64,000 bases of DNA from Azoarcus sp. KH32C (GTDB lineage Bacteria > Pseudomonadota > Gammaproteobacteria > Burkholderiales > Rhodocyclaceae), in the NCBI RefSeq assembly GCF_000349945.1, contig NC_020516.1, positions 5,017,167-5,081,166 on the forward strand, in the 5' to 3' direction. The notes under the pieces are model-generated. The model had not been told where the DNA came from and did not search any database. It saw only the letters and a program-made list of their open reading frames with translations. The position numbers were made by a program, and so were the translations under genes. Numbering within the stretch: position 1 is the stretch's first letter; each line of letters opens with the position of its first letter. This document shows, piece by piece, positions 46,481 through 55,380 of this stretch.

Positions 46481-46586
46481 GGCCACAGGGGGAATTCCCT
46501 CCGCGGGCTGCGGAACTCGCCTCGTGCCGCTCCCGCGGCACTGGCTCAGACAGTCCTCGCCCGCTCCGGGAACACCCCCTATGTCC
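46481..46586 (-). repeat. Dispersed structured element, copy C (inverted)
   Basis: This is the same element on the opposite strand. The outer stem pairs GGGGG/CCCCC plus TTCCC/GGGAA (A and B have TTTGC/GCAAA there). The inner hairpin is GTGCCGC (46524-46530) with GCGGCAC (46535-46541), seven perfect pairs with a different sequence from A and B. The core GACTGTCTGAG is conserved. About 90 bases separate it from copy B. Confidence 0.7.
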
Positions 46587-46627
46587 GGCTTGGCGGTGTT
46601 GGTTGTCGACGGCTGCATTCTTTGTTT

Positions 46628-47482
46628 TTACCTTCCCAGATACACCTCGATCACCCGCGGATCATCCTGCACTTCGGCCAGCTCCCCTTCCGCCAGCACC
46701 GATCCCTCGCACAATACCGTCACCTTGCCGCCCAGCGCCTCCACGAAGGCCATGTCGTGCTCCACGACCACCAGCGAATGCTTGCCGGCTAGACTCACGA
46801 ACAACTCCGCCGTCCGCTCCGTCTCGTCGTCGGTCATGCCCGCGACCGGCTCGTCCAGCAACAACAGCTTCGGCTCCTGCATCAGCAACATGCCGATCTC
46901 CAGCCACTGCTTCTGGCCGTGCGACAACAATCCGGCCTGCCGATCGGCCTCCTTGTCCAGGCGGATCTGGCACAACACCTCGGCGATGCGGTCGCGCTCG
47001 TCGTCGATCAGGGACGCGAACAGCGTCCGGCGCACACGCTTGTCCGCCTTCATCGCCAGTTCCAGGTTCTCGAAGGCCGTGTGCTGCTCGAAGATCGTCG
47101 GCTTCTGGAACTTGCGGCCGATGCCGGCATGGGCGATCTGCGGCTCGGTCAGGCGCGTGAGGTCGATCGTCTGGCCGAAGAAGACCTCGCCCGAGTCCGG
47201 GCGCGTCTTACCGGTGATCACGTCCATCATCGTCGTCTTGCCGGCGCCGTTCGGGCCGATGATGCAGCGCAGCTCACCCGCGTCGATCGCGAGGCTCAAG
47301 TTGTTCAGCGCACGGAACCCGTCGAAGCTCACCGTGATGTCCTCCAAGTAGAGGATCACCTTGTGCGACAGGTCCAGCTCGTCGGACGACGCGACACGCC
47401 CACTTGGAGCGCTCCCGCTCCAGTTGCCGCGCTGGTCGTCGCTTTCCATTTCGACGCGATCGAGGTCGGTGACGGTGCTCAT
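46628..47482 (-). CDS. urtD: Urea ABC transporter ATP-binding protein UrtD
   Basis: 284 residues from the ATG at 47482, with AAAGGAG upstream and a four-base overlap with the urtC stop. LivG-like ATPase: Walker A GPNGAGKTT, signature LSHGQKQWLEIGMLL (the SHGQ form typical of UrtD), Walker B LLLLDEPVAGMT, and VVEHDMAFV with the H-loop His. The first 45 residues are an extra, polar extension. It partners UrtE. Confidence 0.95.
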   Translation of the reverse strand: MSTVTDLDRVEMESDDQRGNWSGSAPSGRVASSDELDLSHKVILYLEDITVSFDGFRALNNLSLAIDAGELRCIIGPNGAGKTTMMDVITGKTRPDSGEVFFGQTIDLTRLTEPQIAHAGIGRKFQKPTIFEQHTAFENLELAMKADKRVRRTLFASLIDDERDRIAEVLCQIRLDKEADRQAGLLSHGQKQWLEIGMLLMQEPKLLLLDEPVAGMTDDETERTAELFVSLAGKHSLVVVEHDMAFVEALGGKVTVLCEGSVLAEGELAEVQDDPRVIEVYLGR

Positions 47483-48705
47483 GCGCCCGCTCCTTTCGCC
47501 GCGGAGATACTGTCGGATTCGATCTGCGGCACGGGGGATTTCGTGTCCTTGCGCATTTCCACGGCCGGCTTCGTATCCGCGGGGGCAGGTGCGACGGGCG
47601 GAGCGTCCTTCTTTGCACGCAGCTTGCGCCACAATCCGACAACGCCGTCCGGCAGGTACAGGGTCACCGCGATGAACAGGAAGCCGAGGAAGAAGGGCCA
47701 GTATTCCGGGAAGGACACCGTGAACCAGCTCTTCGCGAGGTTCACGATGCCCGCGCCGAGCACTGCGCCGACGAGCGTGCCGCGTCCGCCGACGGCGACC
47801 CAGACCGCGATCTCGATCGAGTTCGCGGGGCTCATCTCGGACGGGTTGATGATGCCCACCTGGGGCACGTAGAGCGCCCCGGCGAGCCCGCACAGCACGG
47901 CCGACAGCGTCCACATGAAGAGTTTGTAGTGCAGCGGGTTGTAGCCGATGAACATCACGCGGCTCTCGGCATCGCGGATCGCGGCGAGCACGCGGCCGAA
48001 GCGTGAGGTGACAAGGTAGCGCCCGAGCAGGATGCTCGCGACGAGGAGCGCCGCGGACAGTGCGAAGAGCGTCGCGCGCATCCCGGGCGAAGTGATGCTG
48101 TAGCCCAGGATGCGCTTGAAGTCGGTGAAGCCGTTGTTGCCGCCGAAGCCCGTCTCGTTGCGGAAGAAGAGCAGCATCGCGGCGTAGGTCAGGGCCTGCG
48201 TGATGATCGAGAAGTACACGCCCTTGATGCGCGAGCGGAAGGCGAACCAGCCGAAGACGAAGGCGACCAGCGCTGGCGCGGCGACCGCGAGGAGGAGCGC
48301 GCGCAGGAAGGAGTCGGAGCCGGCCCAGTACCAGGGGAGTTCCTTCCAGTCGAGGAAGACCATGAAGTCCGGCAGGTCGGCGCCGTAGCTGCCGTCGTGA
48401 CCGATCTGGCGCATCAGGTACATTCCGAAGGCATAACCTCCGAGCGCGAAGAAGAGGCCGTGGCCCAGACTCAGGATGCCGGCGTAGCCCCAGATGAGGT
48501 CCATCGCGACGGCGACGACCATGTAGCAGAGGATCTTGCCGAGGAGGCTCACCGTGTAGGCGGACAGGTACAGGGGGTGGGATTCGGGCAGCAGGGCGTG
48601 GGCGACCGGTACGCCGATCCAAGTGATCGCGGCGAAGACGGCGAGCGCGATCCAGCCGGCTCGCGGAGTGCTCTGCAGCAGTCTTAGCGTCAAGGGGGTG
48701 CGCAT
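47479..48705 (-). CDS. urtC: Urea ABC transporter permease UrtC
   Basis: 408 residues with about ten membrane segments, LivM-like. Seen: WGYAGILSLGHGLFFALGGY and GYNPLHYKLFMWTLSA, conserved UrtC blocks. The C-terminal cytoplasmic tail after about residue 365 is Pro/Ala/Lys-rich. It forms the channel with UrtB. The gap to urtB is seven bases. Confidence 0.95.
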   Translation of the reverse strand: MRTPLTLRLLQSTPRAGWIALAVFAAITWIGVPVAHALLPESHPLYLSAYTVSLLGKILCYMVVAVAMDLIWGYAGILSLGHGLFFALGGYAFGMYLMRQIGHDGSYGADLPDFMVFLDWKELPWYWAGSDSFLRALLLAVAAPALVAFVFGWFAFRSRIKGVYFSIITQALTYAAMLLFFRNETGFGGNNGFTDFKRILGYSITSPGMRATLFALSAALLVASILLGRYLVTSRFGRVLAAIRDAESRVMFIGYNPLHYKLFMWTLSAVLCGLAGALYVPQVGIINPSEMSPANSIEIAVWVAVGGRGTLVGAVLGAGIVNLAKSWFTVSFPEYWPFFLGFLFIAVTLYLPDGVVGLWRKLRAKKDAPPVAPAPADTKPAVEMRKDTKSPVPQIESDSISAAKGAGA

Positions 48706-48712
48706 TTGCGCC

Positions 48713-50326
48713 TCAGCTGTCCGCGAAGCGGCCCTTCAGGGCAAAAATCCCCTGCGGGCGCTTCTGGATGAAGACGATGATGAATACCAGCACCAGGATC
48801 TTCGCGATCACCGCGCCGGCCCAGCCTTCCAGGAATTTCCCGACGATGCCCAATCCCAGCGCCGCCCACACGGCGCCTGCGAGCTGGCCGACGCCGCCGA
48901 GCACGACGACCATGAAGGCGTCGACGATGTAGCCCGTGCCCATCGCGGGGCCGACGTTGGCGATCTGCGACAGCGCGAGTCCGCCGAGCCCGGCGACGCC
49001 GGAGCCGATTGCGAAGGCGAGCGTATCGACGCGCGCGGTGGGCACACCGACGCAACCGGCCATCGCGCGGTTTTGCGTCACCGCGCGCACGAACATGCCG
49101 AGGCGCGTCTTCTGCATCATCAGCCAGATCAGGATCAGCACGAACACCGCGAAGCCGACGATCACGATGCGGTTCCACGGCAGCACGACGCCCGCGGCGA
49201 GTTCGATGCCGCCGGACATCCACGTCGGGTTCGACAGTTCGACGTTTTGCGGGCCGAAGATCACGCGCGCGGCCTGGATCAGCACCAGCGACAGGCCCCA
49301 GGTCGCGAGCAGGCTTTCCAATGGGCGGCCGTAGAGATGGCGGAGCACGAGGCGCTCCATGACGACGCCGACGGAGGCCGCCGCGAGGAAGGCGACGGGG
49401 ATTGCTGCGGCGACGTACCAATCGACGTAGCCCGGCAGATGGCTGCGGAAGAAGCCCTGCACGACGAAGGTCGCGTAGGCGCCGACCATCAGCAGCTCGC
49501 CGTGCGCCATGTTGATCACGCCCATCACGCCGTAGGTGATCGCGAGGCCGAGCGCCGCAAGGAGCAGGATGGAGCCCAGCGACAGGCCCGAGAACAGCGT
49601 GCCGATGCCCTCGGCGACGGCGATGCGGCGGTCGATCGCGTGGATCGCCATGTCGGCCGCGGCGCGTACTTCCGAGCTCGGTTCGACCCACTCACCGTCG
49701 CGCTTTTCCAGCAGGCCGGCGAGCAGGTTCTTCACTGCCGGGTCGGACGATTCGCCGAGCGCCTCGGCGGCCTTCAGGCGTTTCGCCGCGTCGCTGGACG
49801 CGAGATTCACGCGCGCGGCGGCACGCCCGACGATGCCGCGGATCTCGTCGTCGGATTCATTCGCGAGCGAGCGTTCGAAGACCGGCAGCAGCGATTCGTC
49901 GGCGTTGTCCGCGAGCGTGCGGGCCGCGGCGAGCCGGTCGCCGCGCTCGCCCGACGTGAGCGTCGCCGCGGCGCGGGCGGTCGCCAGCGCCCGGCGCACG
50001 CGGTTGTTCACGGTGATCAGATCGACGGATGCGGGCGCGGTATCGAGCTTCTCGCCGTTCGCGGCGGCGGTGACGGCCTCGCCTTGCACGACCACGACCC
50101 GCCCGCCGGCGATGCCGAGCGCACCGCCTTCGAGTGCATCGAGCACGCGCCGTGCATCGTCCCCCCCGGCCACGCCGAGCGCCTCGATGGTGTCGATCCG
50201 GTGCTGGAAATCCCCGGCAAGGCCCGCCAGCGCGGTCTCGTCCAATGCGGCCCAAGCCGGCCCGGCAAGCATCGCCAGCAGCATCGCGACACCACAGATC
50301 AGTCGTCCGGATAACCGTCGCACCAT
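48713..50326 (-). CDS. urtB: Urea ABC transporter permease UrtB
   Basis: 537 residues. A signal peptide ends at AWA. A periplasmic helical domain of about 190 residues follows, typical of UrtB but absent from LivH, and then a LivH-like permease domain (GLAITYGVMGVINMAHGELL and MGTGYIVDAFMVVVLGGVGQ). Urea passes from UrtA to this permease. It is separated from urtA by 195 bases containing a terminator-like hairpin. Confidence 0.95.
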   Translation of the reverse strand: MVRRLSGRLICGVAMLLAMLAGPAWAALDETALAGLAGDFQHRIDTIEALGVAGGDDARRVLDALEGGALGIAGGRVVVVQGEAVTAAANGEKLDTAPASVDLITVNNRVRRALATARAAATLTSGERGDRLAAARTLADNADESLLPVFERSLANESDDEIRGIVGRAAARVNLASSDAAKRLKAAEALGESSDPAVKNLLAGLLEKRDGEWVEPSSEVRAAADMAIHAIDRRIAVAEGIGTLFSGLSLGSILLLAALGLAITYGVMGVINMAHGELLMVGAYATFVVQGFFRSHLPGYVDWYVAAAIPVAFLAAASVGVVMERLVLRHLYGRPLESLLATWGLSLVLIQAARVIFGPQNVELSNPTWMSGGIELAAGVVLPWNRIVIVGFAVFVLILIWLMMQKTRLGMFVRAVTQNRAMAGCVGVPTARVDTLAFAIGSGVAGLGGLALSQIANVGPAMGTGYIVDAFMVVVLGGVGQLAGAVWAALGLGIVGKFLEGWAGAVIAKILVLVFIIVFIQKRPQGIFALKGRFADS

Positions 50327-50373
50327 GGCCCGTCCGCCGCGTGGCGCCCCGCGCTAGCCGGGCGCCTGAATTC

Positions 50374-50404
50374 GAAAAAAGCGGGGCCGACCGAAGCCGG
50401 CCCC
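50374..50404 (-). terminator. Attenuator-like terminator between urtA and urtB
   Basis: On the - strand GGGGCCG and CGGCCCC form a stem with a GCTTCGGT loop, followed directly by a run of six T. It lies in the urtA-urtB gap. It probably reduces expression of the membrane and ATPase genes relative to the binding protein. Confidence 0.75.
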
Positions 50405-50521
50405 AAGATGACACGAGGAGTGATGGCTCGCAGTGCTGCAAGCGGATCGGTCGATCCGCCCCGGGTCATGCCAGCCGCTGACCCGGAATGTCTCCTCCAT
50501 CCCCTCGTCCTTTTTTGTCTC

Positions 50522-51775
50522 TCAAAGCTTCTGCTTGCCCTCGTTGCCCGCGATGAACGGACTCCACGGTTGGGCACGAATCGGTTCCTTGGTCTTCCAC
50601 ACTACGTCGAACTGTCCGTCGGCGCGCACTTCGCCGATGTACACCGGCTTGTGCAGGTGGTGGTTGGTCTTGTCCATCGTCAGCGTGAAGCCCGACGGTG
50701 CCTTGAAGGTCTGCCCGCCGAGCGCGGCGATGACCTTGTCGGTATCGGTCGACTTGGCCTTCTCGACGGCCTGCTTCCACATGTAGATGCCGACATAGGT
50801 CGCCTCCATCGGATCGTTGGTCACGACCGAGTCCGCGTTGGGCACGCCGTTCTTCTTCGCCCAGTCCTTGTACTTCTTCGCGAAGGCGTCGTTCTCGGGG
50901 TTCTTCACCGACATGAAGTAGTTCCACGCCGCGAGGTGGCCGACCAGCGGCTTCGTATCGACGCCGCGCAGCTCTTCCTCGCCGACCGAGAAGGCCACCA
51001 CCGGCACGTCGGTCGCCTTCAGGCCCGCGTTGCCGAGTTCCTTGTAGAAGGGCACGTTCGAGTCGCCGTTGATCGTCGAGATCACCGCGGTCTTCTTGCC
51101 CTCGGCGGCGAACTTCTTGATCTTCGCGATGATCGTCTGGTAGTCCGAATGACCGAAGGGGGTGTAATCCTCCATGATGTCGGCATCGCTCACGCCCTTG
51201 CTCTTCAGGAAGGCGCGCAGGATCTTGTTCGTCGTGCGCGGATAGACGTAGTCGGTGCCGAGCAGCACGAAGCGCTTCGCCCCGCCGCCTTCGGGGCTCA
51301 TCAGGTATTCGACGGCCGGGATCGCCTGCTGGTTGGGCGCCGCGCCGGTGTAGAAGACGTTCTTCTCGAGCTCCTCGCCCTCGTATTGCACCGGGTAGAA
51401 CAGGAGGCCGTTCAGTTCCTTGAACACCGGATTCACCGACTTGCGCGACACCGAGGTCCAGCAGCCGAACACCGCCGCGACCTTGTCCTGGCTGATCAGC
51501 TGCCGCGCCTTCTCGGCGAAGAGCGGCCAGTTCGATGCGGGGTCGACGACCACCGGCTCGAGCTTCTTGCCCATCACGCCGCCCTTGGCGTTGATCTCCT
51601 CGATGGTCATCAGCGCAACGTTCTTCAGCGCCGTCTCGGAGATCGCCATCGTGCCCGACAGCGAATGCAGGATGCCGACCTTGATCGTGTCCGCGGCGTG
51701 GGCGCCGAAAGGCATGCCGATCGCGGCGATTGAAGCGGAAAGTGCGAGTGCTTGAACGAAACTGCGACGGTTCAT
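50522..51775 (-). CDS. urtA: Urea ABC transporter substrate-binding protein UrtA
   Basis: 417 residues from the ATG at 51775, which opens a twin-arginine-type signal (MNRRSFVQALALS) ending at AHA/AD. It is a two-lobed binding protein of the branched-chain amino-acid type: VGILHSLSGTMAISE, FGCWTSVSRKSVNPVF, and GTDYVYPRTTNKIL are UrtA landmarks. It is first in the operon, downstream of a sigma-54 promoter and an NtrC-type site, as expected for nitrogen-limited expression. An in-frame start 36 bases upstream would spoil the signal peptide. Confidence 0.96.
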   Translation of the reverse strand: MNRRSFVQALALSASIAAIGMPFGAHAADTIKVGILHSLSGTMAISETALKNVALMTIEEINAKGGVMGKKLEPVVVDPASNWPLFAEKARQLISQDKVAAVFGCWTSVSRKSVNPVFKELNGLLFYPVQYEGEELEKNVFYTGAAPNQQAIPAVEYLMSPEGGGAKRFVLLGTDYVYPRTTNKILRAFLKSKGVSDADIMEDYTPFGHSDYQTIIAKIKKFAAEGKKTAVISTINGDSNVPFYKELGNAGLKATDVPVVAFSVGEEELRGVDTKPLVGHLAAWNYFMSVKNPENDAFAKKYKDWAKKNGVPNADSVVTNDPMEATYVGIYMWKQAVEKAKSTDTDKVIAALGGQTFKAPSGFTLTMDKTNHHLHKPVYIGEVRADGQFDVVWKTKEPIRAQPWSPFIAGNEGKQKL

Positions 51776-51831
51776 CGACTGGCCCCCTTGTCGGAAATTG
51801 GTGCAACGCAAAGGCGTTGGCCATGTTCTAT

Positions 51832-51848
51832 CGCAAGGGCTGTGCCAG
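51832..51848 (-). promoter_or_regulatory. Sigma-54 promoter of urtA
   Basis: Read on the - strand, TGGCACAGCCCTTGCGA matches the consensus TGGCAC-N5-TTGC at every conserved base. The expected transcription start is about 45 bases before the urtA ATG. This implies RpoN/NtrC control by nitrogen supply. Confidence 0.85.
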
Positions 51849-51953
51849 ACTATTAAATCTTTTTATTTTCAATGATTAAGGCTTCGCGAAGGGGAAGCCT
51901 GAAACACTTCCGACATAGCTTCCGCCCCGTCGTGAAGCATCGGCGGCCCAGCA

Positions 51954-51970
51954 TGCACCATGCATGTGCA
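51954..51970. promoter_or_regulatory. NtrC-type enhancer site upstream of urtA
   Basis: TGCACCATGCATGTGCA matches TGCAC-N7-GTGCA, the NtrC half-site pair, perfectly. It lies about 106 bases upstream of the sigma-54 element, a usual enhancer distance. Confidence 0.65.
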
Positions 51971-52011
51971 TCGGTGCCGCCGGGAGCGAAAACTGCTACA
52001 AGACGGCTAGC

Positions 52012-53256
52012 TCAAGCCTCCTCGGAACGACGTCCGGCCTGCAGACCCAGTTGCTTGAGCTTGCGGTACAGATGGGTGCGCTCCAGGCCGCTCTTCTCGG
52101 CCAGTCGCGTCATGTTGCTGCCTTCGAGGCGCAGGTGGTGCTCGAAATAGAGGCGTTCGAAGGCCTCGCGCGCCTCGCGTAGCGGCTGGTCGAGCGACAC
52201 CGCGACTGCCCCTTCGCTGGGCGGGATCAGCAGCTTGCGCACGTCGGTCGCATCGATCTCCTCTTCGAGCGTGCCGAGCGCGAGCGACTTCACTGCCGCG
52301 CGCAGCTCGGCATAGCCTCCGGGCCACGGATGCGCGCGCAAGGCATTGAGCGCCGCGCTCGCGAAACGGCGTCGCGGCACCTCGCCCGCCTCGACCAGAT
52401 GCAGCAGGAGCTGCGAGGCGATCTCGGGCAGGTCGTCGCGCACGTCCGAAATCGACGGCGGCGCCAGGCTCACCTCGAACAGACGCAGCAGCAGCCCCTC
52501 GTCCCAGCCTTCGCGGACCAGTGCTTCCAGCGTGTGATCGGTCGCGACGACGAGCCGCAGGTCATAGCGCTCCAGGCGCTCCAGCGCGAAGGCAAGATTC
52601 TTCTGTTGCGTGCGCGACAGCCGCGACAGCTCCGGCGCGAAGAGCACACCGGCCTGGCAGGTCTGCAGCTGGTTCACGTCCAGCGGCACGGACACCGTGG
52701 ACAGATCGAGCCACGAGGTCCCCTTCGCCTGGAAGCTGCGTGCCGCGAGTTCCGCGAGACTGCCCGCCCCGACACGCAGCAGCAGCACGCGCGAAGTCGC
52801 GACCATCTGTTGCACCAGGCGCTGCAGCTCGCGTAGCGGCGCCGAGCGCGAAAACGCGGCGAGGGTCAGGGGTGCCGGCACCCCCTGCACCGCGGGGCGC
52901 TGCAGGCCGCGTTTGACGGCCGCGAGGAGCTTCTGCAGCCCGATCGGCTTTTCGAGGTAGTCGATCGCACCGATGCGCGTCGCTTCGACGGCGGTATCGA
53001 TCGTGCCGTGTCCGGACATCATCACCACCGGCATATTGAGCTGGCCGTTCGCCGACCACTCCTTCAGCAAGGTGATGCCGTCGGTGTCCGGCATCCAGAT
53101 GTCGAGCAGCACCAGATCGGGCCGGCGCGCGTTGCGCATTGCCCGGGCGGCTGCCGCGTTTTCCGCGAGCAGCACGTCGTGCCCTTCGTCCCTCAGGATC
53201 TCCGACAGGAGTTCCCGGATACCGACTTCGTCGTCAACGATGAGTATGTTTGCCAT
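52012..53256 (-). CDS. ntrX: NtrX-like response regulator with degenerate AAA+ domain
   Basis: 414 residues. The N-terminal receiver domain has the phosphorylation Asp in LVLLDIWMPDTDG and the conserved Lys in DYLEKPIG. The C-terminus has a Fis-type helix-turn-helix (NMTRLAEKSGLERTHLYRKL). The central domain keeps the AAA+ outline (LRLVVATDHTLEALVREG and HPWPGGYAELR). But the Walker A (GAGSLAELAARS in place of GxxGxGKE) and the GAFTGA loop are missing, and Walker B reads LFAPELS. It therefore cannot act as a sigma-54 activator and probably works as a plain DNA-binding regulator. It follows ntrY by nine bases. Confidence 0.85.
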   Translation of the reverse strand: MANILIVDDEVGIRELLSEILRDEGHDVLLAENAAAARAMRNARRPDLVLLDIWMPDTDGITLLKEWSANGQLNMPVVMMSGHGTIDTAVEATRIGAIDYLEKPIGLQKLLAAVKRGLQRPAVQGVPAPLTLAAFSRSAPLRELQRLVQQMVATSRVLLLRVGAGSLAELAARSFQAKGTSWLDLSTVSVPLDVNQLQTCQAGVLFAPELSRLSRTQQKNLAFALERLERYDLRLVVATDHTLEALVREGWDEGLLLRLFEVSLAPPSISDVRDDLPEIASQLLLHLVEAGEVPRRRFASAALNALRAHPWPGGYAELRAAVKSLALGTLEEEIDATDVRKLLIPPSEGAVAVSLDQPLREAREAFERLYFEHHLRLEGSNMTRLAEKSGLERTHLYRKLKQLGLQAGRRSEEA

Positions 53257-53265
53257 GTGTCGCTT

Positions 53266-55380
53266 TCACTGGTCGGCGCCCGCCAGCCGCAGGCGAATGC
53301 GGACTTCGGCGCCGCCGGATTCACTGTTCAGCAGGCGAACCTCGCCGCCGTGTTCATCGACGATCTTCTTGACCATCGCCAGACCCAGGCCCGTACCGCG
53401 ACTCTTGGTCGTGAAATAGGGTTCGAAGGCCCGTGCCTGGATCTCGGCCGGGAAGCCCGGTCCGTTGTCGCGCAGCACGAGCATCGCCCGATCCCCTTCG
53501 AGGCGGGTCACCAGCGTGACCTCGCCGTCCTCCCGCCCGGTGAGCGCATCCTCGGCATTCTGCAGCAGGTTGTGGATCACCTGCCGCAGCTGGCTCGCGT
53601 CGCCGGCCACGAGCGGCAGGCTGCGCGCGAGCTCGGCCCGGATCATCACCGGCGAGCTTTCATACAGGTTCAGCACTTCGGTGATCAGCGCATTCAGATC
53701 GAGGCGGCCGATCACCGGACTCGGCAGTTTGGCGTAATCGCGGAAATCATTCACCAGATTCTTCATCGACTCGACCTGGTTCACGATCGTGCGCGTCGCC
53801 CGCTCGAGGATCTCCTGCCCTTCCGGGTCCAGCCGATCGGCGAGCTTGTACGCCAGCCGCTCGGCCGACAGCTGGATCGGCGTCAGCGGATTCTTGATCT
53901 CGTGCGCGAGCCGGCGAGCGACTTCAGCCCAGGCCGCGGCGCGTTGCGCGGTGATCAGGTTGGACAGGTCATCGAACACCACCACCAGACCGCCGCCCGA
54001 GGCCTGCGGCAAACGCGCGCCGTGGATCAGCAGGGTCTGCGGCGGACGGTCCTCGAGCTTCAGCTCGAATTGCTCGTGCCAGTCGCCCTCGTTCTCGGCG
54101 AAGCCCTTCACCAGAGCGTCGCGGAAGGCATGATGACGCGGCCACGCTGCCAGCGCGATGTCCTCGAAACCTTCGAGCTCGTCGTGCAGGATCTGCATCG
54201 CGCCGGCGTTCGCGGCACGCAGCTTGCCGTCGGCGGCGAACGCGAGCACGCCCGTCGACAGGTTCGCCAGCACGCTTTCCAGGTAGGCCCGGGCCGCCTC
54301 CACGGCGCCGCGGTTGCGCTCCGCGAGATCGCGCGCCTCGACGAGCTGACGCGTCATGCGGTTGAAGGATTGCGTCAGCACGCCGAGCTCGTCGCGCGCG
54401 GGCAGGGCCTGGCGCGGGCTGAAGTCGCCCTGCGCGACCGCCTGCGTCCCTTCGGCGAGGATCAGCAAGGGCGCGGCGAGCCGGCGCGACAGCACGAAGG
54501 CGACGGCGACCGCCGCGAGCAGCGCAAGGAGCAGCGTGAGCGTGAGTGTCAGCGTGTAGATGCGCGTGAGGCCGGCGCGTCCGAGCGTGAGCTGCTGGTA
54601 CTCGCGGTAGGCCTCCTGCACCGCCTCGGCATTGCGCGTGAAGCTTTCCGGCACGCGCTGCGTGAGCTGCAGGTAGCGCGTTTCGGTGCTCAGCAGCCGA
54701 GACGGGATCGGCACGACCACACGGATCATCATCCCCTCCCCCGGATGGGTATCGACGGAGTGGTAGCGCTGGGTTTGGCGCGCTTCGCGCAGCTGCGCCG
54801 GGCCCGGAACCTCGGGCATGAAGCTGTCGAGCGCATCAGACGCCGTCACAAGAACCTGGCCGTTAGGCCCGATCACGGTAGCCGAACCCACCCCGACCTG
54901 CTCGCGCTTGCGGTTCAGCAGCGTCGGGGGCACCGGGTCGACCATCTCCAGGTCCAGCGCCATGTCGCGCGCCTTGTCGCTGACCTGGCCGACGAGATAT
55001 TCGAGCGCGTTCTGGCCCAAGGCGATACCGCCTTCGAGCGCCGAATCGACGCGCACATCGAACCACGAGTCGATGCTGCGCACGACGAATTGCAGCGAAA
55101 CGCCATAGATCAACACGCCCGGCACCAAGGCTATCAGTGCGAACATCAGCAAGAGGCGGTACTTCAGCCGCGAGCCGAACTGGCGCGCCCGATACTCGCG
55201 CCACAGACCGGAGAGCTGGTACGCGACGAGGCCGAGCAGGGCGACGACGATCGCGCCGTTGAAGGCGAGCAGATAAGGGTAGCTAGCGGCGAAGAGATCC
55301 GTGTTGGCGCTCGCCGACGCCAGCAGGAACAGCGAAATCGCCGCGATCGCCGCGACGACGAGCAGCAGCGCACGCTTCAT
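53266..55380 (-). CDS. ntrY: NtrY-like membrane sensor histidine kinase
   Basis: 704 residues. Three to four membrane segments lie in the first 340 residues, with a periplasmic loop. A HAMP (PLLILAEGTQAVAQGDFS) and a PAS region follow. The HisKA box is RLAHEIKNPLTPIQLSAERL with the phospho-accepting His. The ATPase domain has VIHNLLQNAEDAL (N box) and GTGLGLAMVKKIVDEHGG (G box). NtrY-NtrX pairs control nitrogen and redox responses. The start overlaps the DUF4390 stop by four bases. Confidence 0.93.
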   Translation of the reverse strand: MKRALLLVVAAIAAISLFLLASASANTDLFAASYPYLLAFNGAIVVALLGLVAYQLSGLWREYRARQFGSRLKYRLLLMFALIALVPGVLIYGVSLQFVVRSIDSWFDVRVDSALEGGIALGQNALEYLVGQVSDKARDMALDLEMVDPVPPTLLNRKREQVGVGSATVIGPNGQVLVTASDALDSFMPEVPGPAQLREARQTQRYHSVDTHPGEGMMIRVVVPIPSRLLSTETRYLQLTQRVPESFTRNAEAVQEAYREYQQLTLGRAGLTRIYTLTLTLTLLLALLAAVAVAFVLSRRLAAPLLILAEGTQAVAQGDFSPRQALPARDELGVLTQSFNRMTRQLVEARDLAERNRGAVEAARAYLESVLANLSTGVLAFAADGKLRAANAGAMQILHDELEGFEDIALAAWPRHHAFRDALVKGFAENEGDWHEQFELKLEDRPPQTLLIHGARLPQASGGGLVVVFDDLSNLITAQRAAAWAEVARRLAHEIKNPLTPIQLSAERLAYKLADRLDPEGQEILERATRTIVNQVESMKNLVNDFRDYAKLPSPVIGRLDLNALITEVLNLYESSPVMIRAELARSLPLVAGDASQLRQVIHNLLQNAEDALTGREDGEVTLVTRLEGDRAMLVLRDNGPGFPAEIQARAFEPYFTTKSRGTGLGLAMVKKIVDEHGGEVRLLNSESGGAEVRIRLRLAGADQ

